A DNA stretch of 64,000 bases from NCBI GenBank assembly GCA_035578175.1, contig JAQMRL010000007.1:50044727-50108726 (forward strand), in the 5' to 3' direction. Below are positions 42,613-55,055 of this stretch, in pieces (position 1 is the first letter of the stretch; the number at the start of each line of letters is the position of its first letter). Source of the stretch: Catonia carolina (taxonomy: Eukaryota; Arthropoda; Insecta; Hemiptera; Achilidae). A model generated the notes under the pieces. It was not told where the DNA came from and did not search any database. It saw nothing but the letters and a program-made list of their open reading frames with translations. The position numbers and the translations under genes were made by a program.

Positions 42613-43920
42613 AAGAGATCTACTGTCGATTTCTTTATTATAGATACCGGAGTTTGGAGCATTATTCCTTCAAAACCGCTAGTTCAATTTTAACGTACTA
42701 TACACCGAAATTTAGCTAATTTTAATCTGCGTTGTTACATGTAAGTTTCATATTTTTAGCGTTTTTTTTAATATTCCGATATCAGGATGAGAAGAGAAAA
42801 AGAGCCGGTTTTTTTGTTGCTGCAACGCATTGGATGCATTTAGAGGCTTATAACTCAAAAACCGCTCAACCGATTTATTTGAGATTTCGCCGGAGTATAA
42901 ACCTGTATGTTGTTATTTTACGTACGAAATTTCAGAATTGTAGCGTATTTATATTTTGAGTTATTGGTAAAATTCTGAACCCCTGTTAAGTCCGTAACCG
43001 CTCATCAATTCGGAAATTTCAAAAAAATCATTGTATTCAGTATAAAAAATTAATTCAAATTCATTAATGTTATGGAAAAGCGATTGACCAGTTATTCGGT
43101 AGAATATTTTAGATATTTAAATAACGGTAGATGCTGCGGGGGGTGGAAGAAGCTTAACCTTGTTGGCACGTCTTTTAATCTTTTCTCTTCCTGCTAAAGT
43201 CGCCTTCCGACGCAACATACAACTAGTAATAGTTGACTATTGTAAGTAAATGAAGAATGAGTATTAAGATTGCATTGTCATGTTTGTTACTCATATGCTG
43301 GAAGAACAGGTCCCAGGTATGCTAATAAAATTAGGTAGTAGGCGTACAGAGTTACAACGCGGCAACATAGTTAAGCTTCTTCCACCCTTACCCCCCGCAG
43401 TATCAACCATTATTTAAATATCTAAAATATTCTACCGAATAACTGGTCAATCGCTGTTCCATAACATTAATGAATTTGTATTAATTTTTTTTATATTGAA
43501 TACAATGATTTTTTTAAATTGCCGAATTAATGAGCGGTTATGGAGTTAACTGGGGTTCAGAATTTCACTAATAACTCAAAATATAAATATGCTACAAATC
43601 TGAAATTTCGTACGTAAAATAACAACATACAAGTTTGTATTCCGACCAAATCTCAAAAAAATCGGTCGAGCGGTTTTTGAGTTATAAACCTCTAAATGCA
43701 TCCAATGTGATGCAGCAACAAAAAACCGGCTCTTTTTTCTTCTCATCCTGATATCAAAATATTAAAAAATGCTAAAAATATAAAACTTACATTTAACAAC
43801 GCAGATTGAAATTAGCTAAATTTCGGTGTATAGTACGTTAAAATTGAACAAGCGGTTTTGAAGAAACAATGATCCAAATTCGGTTATTTATAATAAAGAA
43901 ATCAACAGTAGTCAATCTCC
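42613..43920. repeat. 1.3-kb fold-back (inverted) repeat
   Basis: The left arm (about 42615-43170) and right arm (about 43360-43919) are inverted copies at high similarity. GAGATCTACTGTCGATTTCT pairs with the right end, ACACCGAAATTTAGCTAATT has its inverse near 43810, and AGCCGGTTTTTTTGTTGCTG has its inverse near 43715. The spacer is about 190 bp. No terminal target duplication was resolved. The ORF at 42732-42959 is a by-product. A transcript would fold into a long hairpin. Confidence 0.85.
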
Positions 43921-45679
43921 AGCTACTTTCAAGCCCACAATGATATGACGTATACTTTAGTAAATCCCTTATTTACAAGATGAATAGGGCTGGAACATGA
44001 ACGGTTTATAAGTATTTATTTTATTGGATGTAACTTCATACATTACATTCGGTAAACCGACCTAATAAGATCCGAATTTTTTCGAACTATCAAACTCTGT
44101 TATTTCTACACACATTTCATTAATATTCATAGTTTAAAAAAATAATAAATTTTATATGGGCTTTTCCAATGCGGAAACCAATAAAATCTTATAAAAAGTC
44201 ATAATATTTGGACAATTTTAATAAAATATTTTTCACAAATGAAATTGAAATTATAATATAATGTAAGAAGACATTATAAAACCTGATATTTAATAACCCA
44301 TTACACTAGAATAGAATTATTAAATTATTAAATTTGATTTCACAGAGTTTCAGAATATGGAATCGCAATTAGTCATCTTACATAGATAATAGTAATATTT
44401 TCCAAAAGATTTATATCTGCATTAAGTTGATTTTTGAGAAGGGTTACAGATATAAAATTTAACAGTTACAGTGAAAATTAATTTCTAATTTTTAAATTAT
44501 TACTTTCTTTAAAGTACATTTAATTATCACAAAACGTTTATTTTTAGTTATAAAATATATTTAATAGCCCTATACAATACAGATACGTAAATTTAAAAAA
44601 TTACGTTATTTTACAATCAAATATTATTTCAAGAGAATAAAAATTTATTAAGTACTTAGTCATAAATAAATAATAAATGCTGATACACAACAGCCGTGTA
44701 TCAAATTTTTATTTTTATAGTTGATAAAAACTATTAAACAAATTTTTTTATTGAATTATTTTTCCTGATTAATTTAATTATAAAATTTACTAATCTCGAA
44801 ATTTATAATAGCCATTGAAACGAGTACTGAGCTATGCGTACACCAATTTGAAAATTTAAATTTAATTTTCCTATTTTTTTCTTATTTAACCAAACAGGAA
44901 GAACATTTTTTCATTTTACATAATATTCTTTTTTAATGCATTAGGCTATATTTAAAAAAATTAATTACATTTATTTATTGAAAAATACACTAAATTCTAA
45001 AATTTTATGGAAAAAATTGTATAATTTTGGGTTAATATTATCAATAAATGTCGACCAAATTATTTTAATACATAATAAAATTTTCATTTAAATATATTTA
45101 CGATTTTTTACTATTATCGATAACAGATTCGGTTGATAATTACTAATAATGCTACGAATTAAATTTCTAAAAACACTTTTAACTTTTTAAATATTTTTTG
45201 AAAATTTAAGAAAACTAAATTCAGTGATTTGATTGTAAAGAAGCAAGATAAAACAATCAAGAAAATTCAGAAAAAAACAGTACAGAAAAATTTATTTATC
45301 ATTTGAAATCCAAATTACGTTAAGAATTTGTACATGAAGAAGTTACTGGAAGATTTGAAAAGTTTTAGCCAAAAAAAACCATCAAGATCCTTGTTTACTT
45401 CTCAAAATATATTTGAAAATTAACGAATTCAATCATACATGTTAAAAACATAATAATTTTAATTTATACGGAAAAGTTTAATATTAATCATGTTTACACT
45501 ATACACTATTTGGATTGGGTTTCATACAGAAATCAACAAACTTCTAGTCATTAAATGGAAATGATCGAAGAAATAAATAAAGGATATTAACATTCACATC
45601 ACTTATATTTATCTGGTGGAATTAGACAACGTTTTAATTTTCAAGAAAATCTAGAATGTGGACAGTGGAGATAATCACA
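43921..45679. other. AT-rich, no feature recognised
   Basis: Extremely AT-rich. No ORF or repeat boundary supported. Confidence 0.4.
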
Positions 45680-46290
45680 TCAACTTAAAAGAAACCACGG
45701 AAGTGAAGTAGGAATTTCAGTACTTGGGGATTACCTTAAACTACAAAAACGTAATGAGTGACACCATACGAGAATGACTTCCAAGTGGGAAGTAGGGCTA
45801 ACTTCGCCAATGTAAAATTATTTATGAATAAATTACGAAGTAGGAACACAAAAATGAAAATATATATATTTTAGTGGGTCCAGTAGTCACATATGGCCAT
45901 GAAACATAGAGAATGTTGAGAAGATTCAAAAAAACGATTTTAGGGGAGACTTTTTAAAACAGTTATAATATAAGGAGGTGACCGGAGAGTACGTTAAATT
46001 GAGGAACAGAATACTCTCATTGAAGGCACAGATAAAGTACATTTCAGAAAAGCCCAGAGGTTAGGGTACATTAAAAGAATGTAGTCAAGATATTTGTTAA
46101 GGTGATATAGAATTAAAGACCGAATAAGAAAAGATGGAAAGAGCGTCCAGGATGGATGTTGTTAAGAATGATATAATTTTGATGAATGTGAGAGATTGGA
46201 AGGTGCTAAAAGCTAGAAGAGAAAATTGGAGGAGGACAAAGCCCACCAAGGGCTGTAGAGCTATACAATGATGGCAGAAGTCAATTACTG
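45680..46290 (+). pseudogene. LINE-d RT C-terminus, heavily decayed
   Basis: Across many frames: YLGITLNYKNVMSDTIRE, then LVGPVVTYGHET (RT thumb P.VTYG.ETW), later EIGRC and GGGQSPPRAVELYND, corresponding to a (W)RRI..EAK...GC.A... end. Conserved order and spacing identify a LINE. 54000-54300 (minus) carries the same 3' end. Confidence 0.65.
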
Positions 46291-46859
46291 ATGTACTGAT
46301 GTATTGGAGAACATAAACTGAGAGATAATAAAAAAATCTTAAAAATTCTGAAAATTAAAACAAATCAAGAATTTTCTTAAAATTAATAAGGATCTATTTT
46401 GTAATAAGGGACATAAAATTATTAATTCAAAATAAAAAATGATTTTCAAAAATTATTTGTAATCTATAAAGATTCAACATGTATTCAAGAACAGCTTTAA
46501 CATCATCATAAACTATATTAAATACAACTGACAAATATTTATACATGTTTTAATAGAATTACTTCAGCTAAATAAATTCTGTGATAAAATTTAGCATAAT
46601 GAAATTAAAAAGAAAAAAGTCGCAAAAATTAAAAAGAAAAAAAGACTCAGAAACGGAAATGTTTGGGTGGTGTTAAAAATAGTTTCTTTTTATATTTTAC
46701 AAAAATAAGAGACCTGGAAAACTTTTGTTTGATAAGATAATTATTAAGAAATTATAGATTTACATTAAGATAATTACTTATTGCATAATAAGAGATTATG
46801 ATACTGTGATATATTGTGCCTGTCTGTACACAAGTGAATGCCTTAAAATGACGGACGGC
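46291..46859. other. No feature recognised
   Basis: AT-rich gap. Confidence 0.3.
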
Positions 46860-47170
46860 TGGTCTAAGAGAAACGTAGGAAAGAGAGATAGATTCTTAGC
46901 AAGTCAATTGGTCTGAAGATAGTACAGGATACGAGTAAAAGAGAAATTGTACATGATAGACGGACGATTAATGGCGGCATTGGAAAATGAAGACAAAAAT
47001 TCTATGGACACCTGCATAGAGTGGATGATAAATGGTTGGATAAAGAAAGGATTGAGATAAATCAGAACTGAACCAGAATGCTGATAACCAACTTCTACGA
47101 AGAATAGAAGCACCGGAACACCGGATGGAAGGAAGAAAGAAGAAATGCCTACAGTAAAATAAAGCTGAGA
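46860..47170 (+). pseudogene. LINE-c-like C-terminal fragment, decayed
   Basis: The + strand frames contain RRTINGGIGK followed by RQKFYGHLHRVDDKWLDKER, matching the (K)FYGH..RM...RL.K.I region that precedes the LINE-c tail seen at 26140. Overlapping minus ORFs are shadows. Confidence 0.6.
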
Positions 47171-49980
47171 AAGTGGGTTCCAAACAGCTTCCAGAAATTT
47201 TTTAAATCACTTCATGTGGTCTAAAACAGCTATAAACGATCAAAAAAAACAACTATCAAACGAAGAAATTTTGCAGTCATAAACAAAAAAATCTTGAACT
47301 GAAAAATTCTTGATTGCAAATCATGGAAATATTTTTAAATAATCATAGAATTTTGTTAATTTATTCAGTCGAAGATACAATGTCAAAAATGAAAAATTTG
47401 TTCCACTGACAAATTTTAATGATTTCAATTTTTCACGATCATCACACCTTTATTGTGGACTACCAAGGTTTTATTTCCTAATCATCAAATCATCATATTG
47501 GACTATTATCATCGTTGTTATTCTTATTAAAATATTTTCTTCAAATCAAAAAAAACAATTAATAAATACCTTCAATATATTTCTGGATAACATTTCCATC
47601 ATAAATTACATTTGGAGATTAAAAGTAAATAGGCTACCTAATATGATTTGAAGGTTCTTGAAATAGTACCTACGAGAAATTAAAATTGTAATTAATTAAA
47701 TCATGGATTTTGACGTGCATTTAATGAAAATTAATAAACAGCCTGAATGCAATCCCATAAATATTAATTGGGGTTATATCAAACATTGAAAATGAACATC
47801 AAAATTTCAACTCCAACCTGTAAAGTAAATATCAAATACAGATAGCTATTTGAATGGAAATCGTGTAAAATACAGTCATAATATTTTCAGTCAGTAACTA
47901 ATTAAATTAATATTACCTGATTATTATTTTAGGAAGTTCAGTACTGATATAACTGTATTGTATTCAAACAAAATTTTCAAAATTTAATTTATAATTTAAT
48001 TACTTAAAACTAATTTTATGTTGCTATTTTAAATTTGATTAATAATTTATTTTTTTATCAACTTTAATGTTACTGAAGATTCCATACGTCAAATTTTATG
48101 TGTACCTTCAAAAAAAATTTAAGTTTCGTTTTGAAAGTAAGGTTTTTAAATTTATGAATATTTTTATAAAAAATATACTTTTAAATATTAAACAAAATTA
48201 AATTAAATAATTCTGGAAATATCTGCGATGGAATTGTGTATATATGTATGACATTTAAAGGCTGATTATGATAATTTACAGAATTGTTTTTTTACATCAA
48301 GAGGAGTTTGTGTGGATGAAGAATACAACTTTAGAAATTATCTATGGCATTAGATGACTACTTAAAAAATTATAAATTTTAAAAACTGAAGAGGAATTTA
48401 TACAGATGAAGAAAATCACGATTTTAAATTAAAATTCATTGAAGAAATCCACGTTAATTAATTTGTGATATTCCTCAAACAATTTGCATTTCTAGTATCA
48501 CCGCATATAACTGCATGATTTATGTTTAATAAAATCATCTTAAAATTATGAAGAAATTTTAAATAGACAAACTAAAGATTTGGAAACCAAAGATGTCAAA
48601 AAAAAAACAAAGACAGTTGAATACTTTACTAATAAATGGATATTTTTTAAATATATTAACTCATATCTGGATAATGTTTTTAATTATTAATTTTATAAAG
48701 TTTTAATAATTTTTTATACATTCTGAAAATCTAATTTTTCAAAAAATTTACAAATAGTTTTTCAAATATTTATGAGATTTTTAAACTTTATAATATTTTA
48801 ATTTTTTAAAATAAATTTTATGGAATTAAATTTCAAATATATGTTTCTCACGAAGAAGAAATTTCATAAATTATTCAAGAAGATATTTGGCAAGATTTCA
48901 TATGGATATTTATGATCATCAAAATATTATTTATCTGAAAAGAAGACAAATAATTTTACATCGTCGTAAGAATTACAAAAATATTTAAGTGTCAAATAAC
49001 ACCGAAAAAACACTGCTACATTATAAAACTAAATGATACTATGAATAAAATAAAAATTCCATTACTAAAATTATAAATTCAAGAAAACAAAACTACTATG
49101 TTTGTATTTTTGTAAAATATTTATGGATAATTTTAATTTTTGAGTGTTTTCTCTCATTAGTAACTTTTTTGAGAATAAATAACCACACATATTCTGATTT
49201 TAAACATTTATATAATTTTCAATATCTAAGTCGAACTCAAATGTGTTATTTTTTTAATATAACTTAATATTACAATTCTTTGCTCCTTGATAATAAATTG
49301 ATTTTTTATATTTGAATGGTACAAAAATAGCATTTTTTTAAAACGATATTTATATTACTTGCCAGTCAGTAAATCTAGTATTATAAATAATAAGTCGAAT
49401 TATCACCCAATAAATTTTTGTTGCATTTTTTAAAATCTCTATACAATAGATTTCCTTGATTATGTTCATATAATTTTTAAAAAAATCATAAATAGTGAGT
49501 TATATTTAATATAGTATGATACTGTAGTTTACAGTATTTAAGATTTTTAAATCTTTACAAAAATTAAAATATTTATGGGGGGACAGATTTGAGTATTTAA
49601 ATTATATTCTAATTTATTAGTTATAAATAAAAATAAATCACCAGGATACGGTTAAAAATAATAAGGATACTACTAAAAAAACAGGAAGACACCTGACGAA
49701 CATTCTTGAGTCGTGAGGTACGCGAAAAGATTTCTTTATTACCTTACATCTTTACTTATGTATTAGTTTCTCCCACAATTTTTTTATATAGAATCTAGCC
49801 TCAAACTTGGTACACTGCACTTCTTTCAGCAAAGGTTAAAAAAAAGGGACCAGGATGTAGTACTTTCGTGGTTACCACATGGCCACATGACTAATCTATT
49901 ATTTCATATCCACATTAACATATTGGAATATTTTTATATCAACTTGACTAGAAATGACTAATGCAGGAATACTATTTATT
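47171..49980. other. AT-rich sequence, no gene recognised
   Basis: About 2.8 kb without recognised coding sequence or element ends. Two loosely similar GAAGAG/ATGAAGAA-containing segments near 48300 and 48390 hint at an old local duplication. Confidence 0.4.
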
Positions 49981-50133
49981 CAGTAATTAGTGTGCTTTGC
50001 TACAAAGCGTAGGTCTCGGATTCGATTCCCGGCTAGGGTTGGAAAATTATAACATGTTAAAACCCACCGTTCGTTAACCCAAAGTAGTCGCTAACGACCA
50101 AATTCTTGATGCGATTTTAAATAAATTTTTTAA
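49981..50133 (+). mobile_element. SINE-1 copy (tRNA-derived)
   Basis: TTAGTGTGCTTTGCTACAAA and the B box GGATTCGATTCCC give the tRNA-like head (5' end clipped). The body runs AAATTATAACATGTTAAAAC, CCACCGTTCGTTAACC and ends TGATGCGATTTTAAATAAAT. Other copies: 31501, 50990, 52093 (-), 53452 (-). Confidence 0.85.
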
Positions 50134-50798
50134 TTTAAAGACTTAAATAATTTGTTCGTAATAATTAATAAATTGTACTTTTGATAATATTATTTCTGTC
50201 TAATTACCCCTTTGTATCGTAAGTCACATAAAGAAACACTCAAAGGGATGCGGAACTCCTGCTTCAAAACGAGGGAAATTAGCTATATTCAGTCACACCA
50301 TTCTGTTGGTTTTCATTGTGACATTATAGCACAACTGCAGATAATTATATTAACTATTTACATATAAATATATCTAAAATATATTAACATGTATTGAAAA
50401 ACATATATATTTTTTAAACACTAGAAAACACCCTTTTAGAATTGGAGTATTCCAAAATATTTGAGGTATCTATATTTTTAAGTTAATAAAACTTTACAAA
50501 CAATTTTTCCAAATGATTAAGCCTATAAATTACTTCATAAAAAGAGAGAGCTTGCTATTAAATTATAGTTATCACTTTTACTTCTTTCCATATATTATAT
50601 TCAATCAAGTTTTTATTCTCACCACAAATTAGATTCGTTATACAATGGATTCATTTTGTACATAAAATTATTTTAAATTTGATATATTAGATCCTTGAAT
50701 TTAAATTTGTTATTTATAGTGAACAGTATTGTCTTAACTTTTAAAACTTTATTAGCTTAGGAAAAGTTTTACCATTTACAGCCGGTCAGAGATAAACT
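50134..50798. other. No feature recognised
   Basis: AT-rich gap between SINEs. Confidence 0.35.
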
Positions 50799-50942
50799 GA
50801 CCAGCCCATTGGTATAGTAGTTAGTACAGCTGATTTCTTCGTTAAGTGTTTTGGATTTGATTCCTGATCAGATCCAGTATTTTTTCATTACTTATTTTCA
50901 ATGCATTAGCATTAATTGCAAAAACAGTCAGATACTATACCA
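50799..50942 (+). mobile_element. SINE-3 copy (tRNA-derived)
   Basis: The head GACCAGCCCATTGGTATAGT carries the A box; GGATTTGATTCCTG is the B box; the body has CAGATCCAGTATTTTTTCAT and GCATTAGCATTAATTGCAAA followed by CAGTCAGATAC. The body resembles SINE-2, the head does not. Confidence 0.8.
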
Positions 50943-50989
50943 GAAAACATCCTTACAATCTTCCAGTAAGATTTTTAAAGAAAAAATAT

Positions 50990-51350
50990 TCCACGGCCAC
51001 TTCCAAGTTATAGTGACAAGATGCTGTATTGTAAAGTATAAGGTTCCATGTTCAATTCCTAGACAGGGTCTTGAAAATTTCAATAAAACCAGCTGATACG
51101 GTTAAATTTTTTTTGTTTTGTTTTACTGAATCTGAACTGTTTTGCACATTAAATCTAGTGCAGATGATGAAGGATGATAGATGAAAATATGCCAGACCTG
51201 ACCAGGAATAAAACGTGGGGCTCCTAGCGGAGAAGTCAGTTGGGCTGGCCACTAAAGCACGGGTGGCAATTCCCAACCCACTTGTAACTCAATGTAACTT
51301 AGTTGTTAATGATCAAGGAATTGGTGTAACTTTAAATAAACTAAAACAAA
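50990..51350 (+). mobile_element. SINE-1 copy interrupted by a SINE-3
   Basis: Head ACGGCCACTTCCAAGTTATA (diverged), B-box-like GTTCAATTCCTAG near 51050, then after 51110-51262 the SINE-1 tail GTTGTTAATGATCAAGGAAT ... ACTTTAAATAAACT. The split is inferred from the order of head and tail. Confidence 0.55.
51110..51262 (-). mobile_element. SINE-3 copy, nested
   Basis: The minus strand reads TGGCCAGCCCAACTGACTTC, the B-box remnant GTTTTATTCCTGGTCAGGTC, CATCTATCATCCTTCATCAT, then CAGTTCAGATTCAG and a poly(A) that appears as T-rich sequence at 51105-51125. Confidence 0.75.
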
Positions 51351-52092
51351 AGAAAAATTGGGCAATTTTAATAAAGTATTTTTGTTAAAATTAATCTATT
51401 AAAAAGAAGAACACAGATAATTTATACATAAAAATGTTTTCCACAAATTAAAACAACATAAAACCATAAAATGTGCTGTATTCACTTCCACAAAAGATCG
51501 ATAGTAAAATTTCAATTAAAACAACACAAAAATACCTTACTAGTTATTTGAAACTCAAAATGATACTGAAAACCGAAAAAAAATATTCAAGAATTTCTAA
51601 AATTTACTATAAAAGATTTTGTGAGAAAGTGAGTAGACGAGAGAATGTTGAAAATAATTAATAAAACAGAATCGTTAAAATAAATTAAAATTTGGTTATT
51701 AGAAAATGTATCAAAGATGTATGGTTTACCACATGAAATTCCAAACGGGTTTTCAATAAATAACGTAACAGTATTGAATATGAAAATCAATAACCAATGT
51801 ATTAGAAATATTTAGTTTATATAATTTTAAAATAACTTCTTAAAGATATGTCATAACCAGAAATAGGTACTGTTTGGTGCATATATGAGTATCTATAGTT
51901 TATATTTTTACAAGATACTAACAATATTAAAACAAAAAAAATCAAATTGAATTTTATATGAATATTTTATTCATATATCAATTAAACCTTCTACATTTTT
52001 TGTTATCTAAATATCGGATAGTAAAATAAAATTGTTGTACACAGAACAAAATGTATGTTTTCCCAGAAACTGATTTACTTTATTATTATTAG
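51351..52092. other. No gene recognised
   Basis: AT-rich; short ORFs on both strands lack motifs. Confidence 0.35.
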
Positions 52093-52417
52093 TTTATTTA
52101 AAGTCATTAAAAACTCAGTTATTAGCGACTACCAAGGGTTTTTTTTTTTTTTTTTTTTTTTTTTGGTTTAACGTCCGACTGTTCTGCAATTACTGCTAAT
52201 GCAGACGGTGAAGGATGAAATGATTTTTTTGTAACGTATGAAAAGATGCCGTGCCTGAATGGGATTCGAACCCAAGACCGCATGATGAGAGGCGAAGGGT
52301 TATGTAACAGTGGGTTTAAACTTGTAAACAATTTCCAGACCGTAGCCAGGAATCGAATCTGGGACCACTGCATTGTAGGTTAGCATGCTATTACTATGTA
52401 CGCCATGGAGGCAGCCT
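52093..52417 (-). mobile_element. SINE-1 copy carrying a nested SINE-2
   Basis: The head (minus strand from 52417) is GGCTGCCTCCATGGCGTACA, with B box AGATTCGATTCCTGG. The body breaks at AAGGGTT and resumes at 52140 to TAATGACTTTAAATAAAC. The interruption is SINE-2. Confidence 0.85.
52141..52294 (-). mobile_element. SINE-2 copy, nested, 7-bp target duplication
   Basis: AAGGGTT occurs at 52134-52140 and 52295-52301. The T-run at 52139-52164 is the poly(A) tail. The body matches 883-1050 closely; the head is truncated within the tRNA-like part (stops at GAGGCG). Confidence 0.9.
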
Positions 52418-53219
52418 ATTTACTTATTATTATAAATCAGTTTTAATTGTAAAACCGTGTTTTTGTAAAACATTGAATGTTAATAAACTATATGTTCGTA
52501 CATAACTATACCTACAAATATCTAATTTGGATGTGAAAATAATTTTTGAAAATAAATACATCTATTGTACTGAAATTTATTCTTATTATACATCCATTTT
52601 GTAGTTTTATAACTCATGCTGTAGAAAGTGACAAACAAAAATTTATTTATACTCTAAAAACTTTGCCATTATGTTGCAACCATGAGTTTTTTTTAGTACC
52701 TGTTCTTCTTTTTGTATTTAAATACAGATGATGCTATTTAATATGGTGCATTAATCCACCTGACCTCCATTCCACAGGAAAAATACTGTTACTACCCGTT
52801 TTGCCATGAGCCAACAGTTAGTTTATTGGTCGACAATAGATCGTAAAAGTAGATTAAATAGTCCATCGTACAAATTAGTATCTTGTAAAGAGCATAACTC
52901 TGACTTTTGACAAGCCATATGGGCTAGTTTCAGATATAATCATAATATTTTGTATATTTCATACAAACTTATAATTTCTGGTTCCTTGGTCTTCCCTTTT
53001 ATCTTTTACACTCACTCATTACAAGCTTGTAATGAATTAATTCTCTTTCGAATCTGGTTCCCAGTAATGCTTCATTATTTGTTTATGTCTCAGTTTAGCA
53101 GATCTACATTTGCTTCTAAATTTTCTATTCTTAGTTTCCCAACACCCATGTTTCACTTGCATGTAGTAAAACACTCAGGACACACATTTTCACAAACTGT
53201 TTCCTTAATTCAATATTAA
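52418..53219. other. No confident feature
   Basis: The minus strand near 53050-53200 has LINE-flavoured text (VCENVCPECFTTCK, LRIENLEA) but not a clear RT motif, so it is not called. TTAA at 53216-53219 belongs to the next MITE. Confidence 0.35.
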
Positions 53220-53787
53220 CCTTTTCAGTGCCGAAACAATATTTAAAAGTTTGATCTAAAGCCATTTAATTTGAATAAGAGAACAAAAAGTGCCAGCCTT
53301 TACTTCGAAACTTGCAGGCATAAGCCTGCCATTGCCAACCAAAATTTTAACATTACAGAAAAATAAAATTTCCTGTAAAAATAAATTTGTATATGTTCAT
53401 AAAAAAATGAAATCGTTTTAACACTAAAAACATTCAAAATAGTTTTTTTTAGTTTATTTTTTAAAGTCGCATCAACAGCTTGATCATTAGCAACGACTGT
53501 GGGTTTTGGTATCTTAATGGTGGTTTTAATATGTTAAAATTTCCCGAACCTAGTCGGGAACTGAACCTGGGACCTTTTGCTTCACAGATTAGTGCACTAA
53601 TCACTACGCCACAGAGGCAGTTTCAAAATACATTATTCCATTAATTTTTGTTTAAAAGTTATTTTTGTAAATGTTCTATTATCCGGACATTAGCACTTTA
53701 TGCATAACTTACGGGCATCCGGTAAACCGGATGTCACTACGAAAAATACATTGACGTCCTTTTTTCCGGACGTTGGCACTGAAAGGG
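53220..53787. mobile_element. piggyBac-type MITE (CCCTTTCAGTGCC ends), with a SINE-1 inside
   Basis: Left TTAA|CCTTTTCAGTGCCGAAAC and right, inverted, TTAA|CCCTTTCAGTGCCAACGT give about 13-bp TIRs and a perfect TTAA duplication (53216-53219, 53788-53791). The right interior has GGTAAACCGGATGTCACTAC. The SINE accounts for about 170 of its bases. It is distinct from PB-M1. Confidence 0.85.
53452..53620 (-). mobile_element. SINE-1 copy, nested in the MITE
   Basis: The minus strand from 53620 reads CTGCCTCTGTGGCGTAGTGA, B box CAGGTTCAGTTCCCG, body TTTTAACATATTAAAACCAC, tail CTTTAAAAAATAAAC. It is a complete copy, the best head in the window. Confidence 0.88.
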
Positions 53788-53999
53788 TTAATATAATAAT
53801 TTACTGACACCAGTTATTTATTGTTAATATCTTGTATGGCTAAAGCTATTTGTCTCTATATTTTTTCAATACTTTTGTTGTCATTAGTTATCAAATATCT
53901 TAAGTACTGACTTGATTCTTTAACTCATCCGTTTAATATTAACCATTCTACTCATATTTAGGCCTACATAACTTATCAGATCCCATATCTTCTCCGATT
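53788..53999. other. Short gap, nothing recognised
   Basis: No feature. Confidence 0.3.
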
Positions 54000-54300
54000 C
54001 CTCTCATCCTTGGCCCTCCCCTCCTTTCTTATTCTTGCTCATTCACCCTGTAGCTCTACAGCCCTTGGTGGACTTTGGTTTCTCCACAATCTTCTTCTAG
54101 TCCTCCCTGCTAGTTGTTAGCACCCTCCATCCTCTGACACATAGCAAAATCAAATAATTAGTGATAATCCTATTTTTTCTAGCATTCATCCCTTTCTTCT
54201 CCTTTGTACATAGTATTTCCTTCTATATCATCTGAACTTCATCAAATTTTTTCTATCCAAAAATGCACTGGCAGGGAACAAATTTTTTAAATATATTTTT
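54000..54300 (-). pseudogene. LINE-d 3' end, decayed
   Basis: The minus strand reads VRGWRVLTTSRED, a stop, KKIVEKPKSTKGCRAT, corresponding to the (R)DW..L...RE.WRRIVEEAK...G..A C-terminal motif. The matching + strand copy is at 45680-46290. Confidence 0.65.
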
Positions 54301-54769
54301 ACTTCTGACTCATTTGTTCTAAAAATTTCTTTCTAATATATATCTATAAAATAAATGGGTACGTAATTAATTGCTTGTCAGAATAAGTATATATATTAAT
54401 TACGTAATTACTTGGTAGGTTAAAAAGTATAAATATACTTGAGGCAGTATTCATAGAAACTACTTTCCCCACTAAAAGTATAAAAATGTTAGCTGTGTTT
54501 GAAAATTTTCTTTAAAATACAAACAATCTAAAATTGTTTTTATATCTAAACCGAATTTAACAAAAACAATAAAAGATTATGATATTTAGTGTATAAAGAA
54601 CAAAAACAAGGTTTTGATCATTTTTATTTCTTAATATTTTTTAATGATTGATCAAATTTTTTTAACAAATTTATTCCGGAAATAAAATATTTATTTTTTA
54701 AATCTTACTTATTACATCTGATAATTTCCTGACGCCATTTATTTAGCTATCGAGCAAACATACATGGAC
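54301..54769. other. No feature recognised
   Basis: AT-rich gap with TACGTAATTA-type repeats near 54360-54405. Confidence 0.35.
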
Positions 54770-54859
54770 GGGTTTAGAAGATTTGAAACAGATTCGGGAA
54801 CTGAAACTAAGATCTTTGGCTCGACAGCTGATAGTGGAGATGATTTAACTACCGAGGTG
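54770..54859 (-). mobile_element. SINE head fragment (SINE-1-like)
   Basis: The minus strand from 54859 reads CACCTCGGTAGTTAAATCAT, then TAGTTTCAGTTCCCGAATCT, a B-box-like region. Only the head remains and it is diverged. Confidence 0.5.
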
Positions 54860-55055
54860 TTTGTAAATTTTTGATTGGTGTACTTTTTCCAGTTTTGCAC
54901 CTACTAAAATAGATTAAATATTAGAGATTGCAACTGTGCAGCATGCAAACTGGTTTATTGCCTTTCCCAGATTCATTACTTACATGAATTTTTTCAAAAA
55001 TTACTTTAAGAATATTGATTCTGATTTGGAAATGTATATAAATAATATTTATTAA
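54860..55055. other. Short gap
   Basis: Nothing recognised. Confidence 0.3.

Noticed and set aside
45936..45955. TTTTAGGGGAGACTTTTTAA as another PB-M1 end
   Set aside because: It lies within the decayed LINE-d frame (KTILGETF) and has no PB-M1 body or partner end.
49981..50060. tRNA genes (several GGTTCGATTCC B boxes in 50-63 kb)
   Set aside because: No complete cloverleaf. Each B box is followed by a SINE body, and recurrent copies share it, so these are SINE heads.
52950..53219. Open frame on + and LINE-like text on the minus strand
   Set aside because: The text suggests an RT connection region, but no firm motif (SETW, GH..RM, WN.LP) is present.
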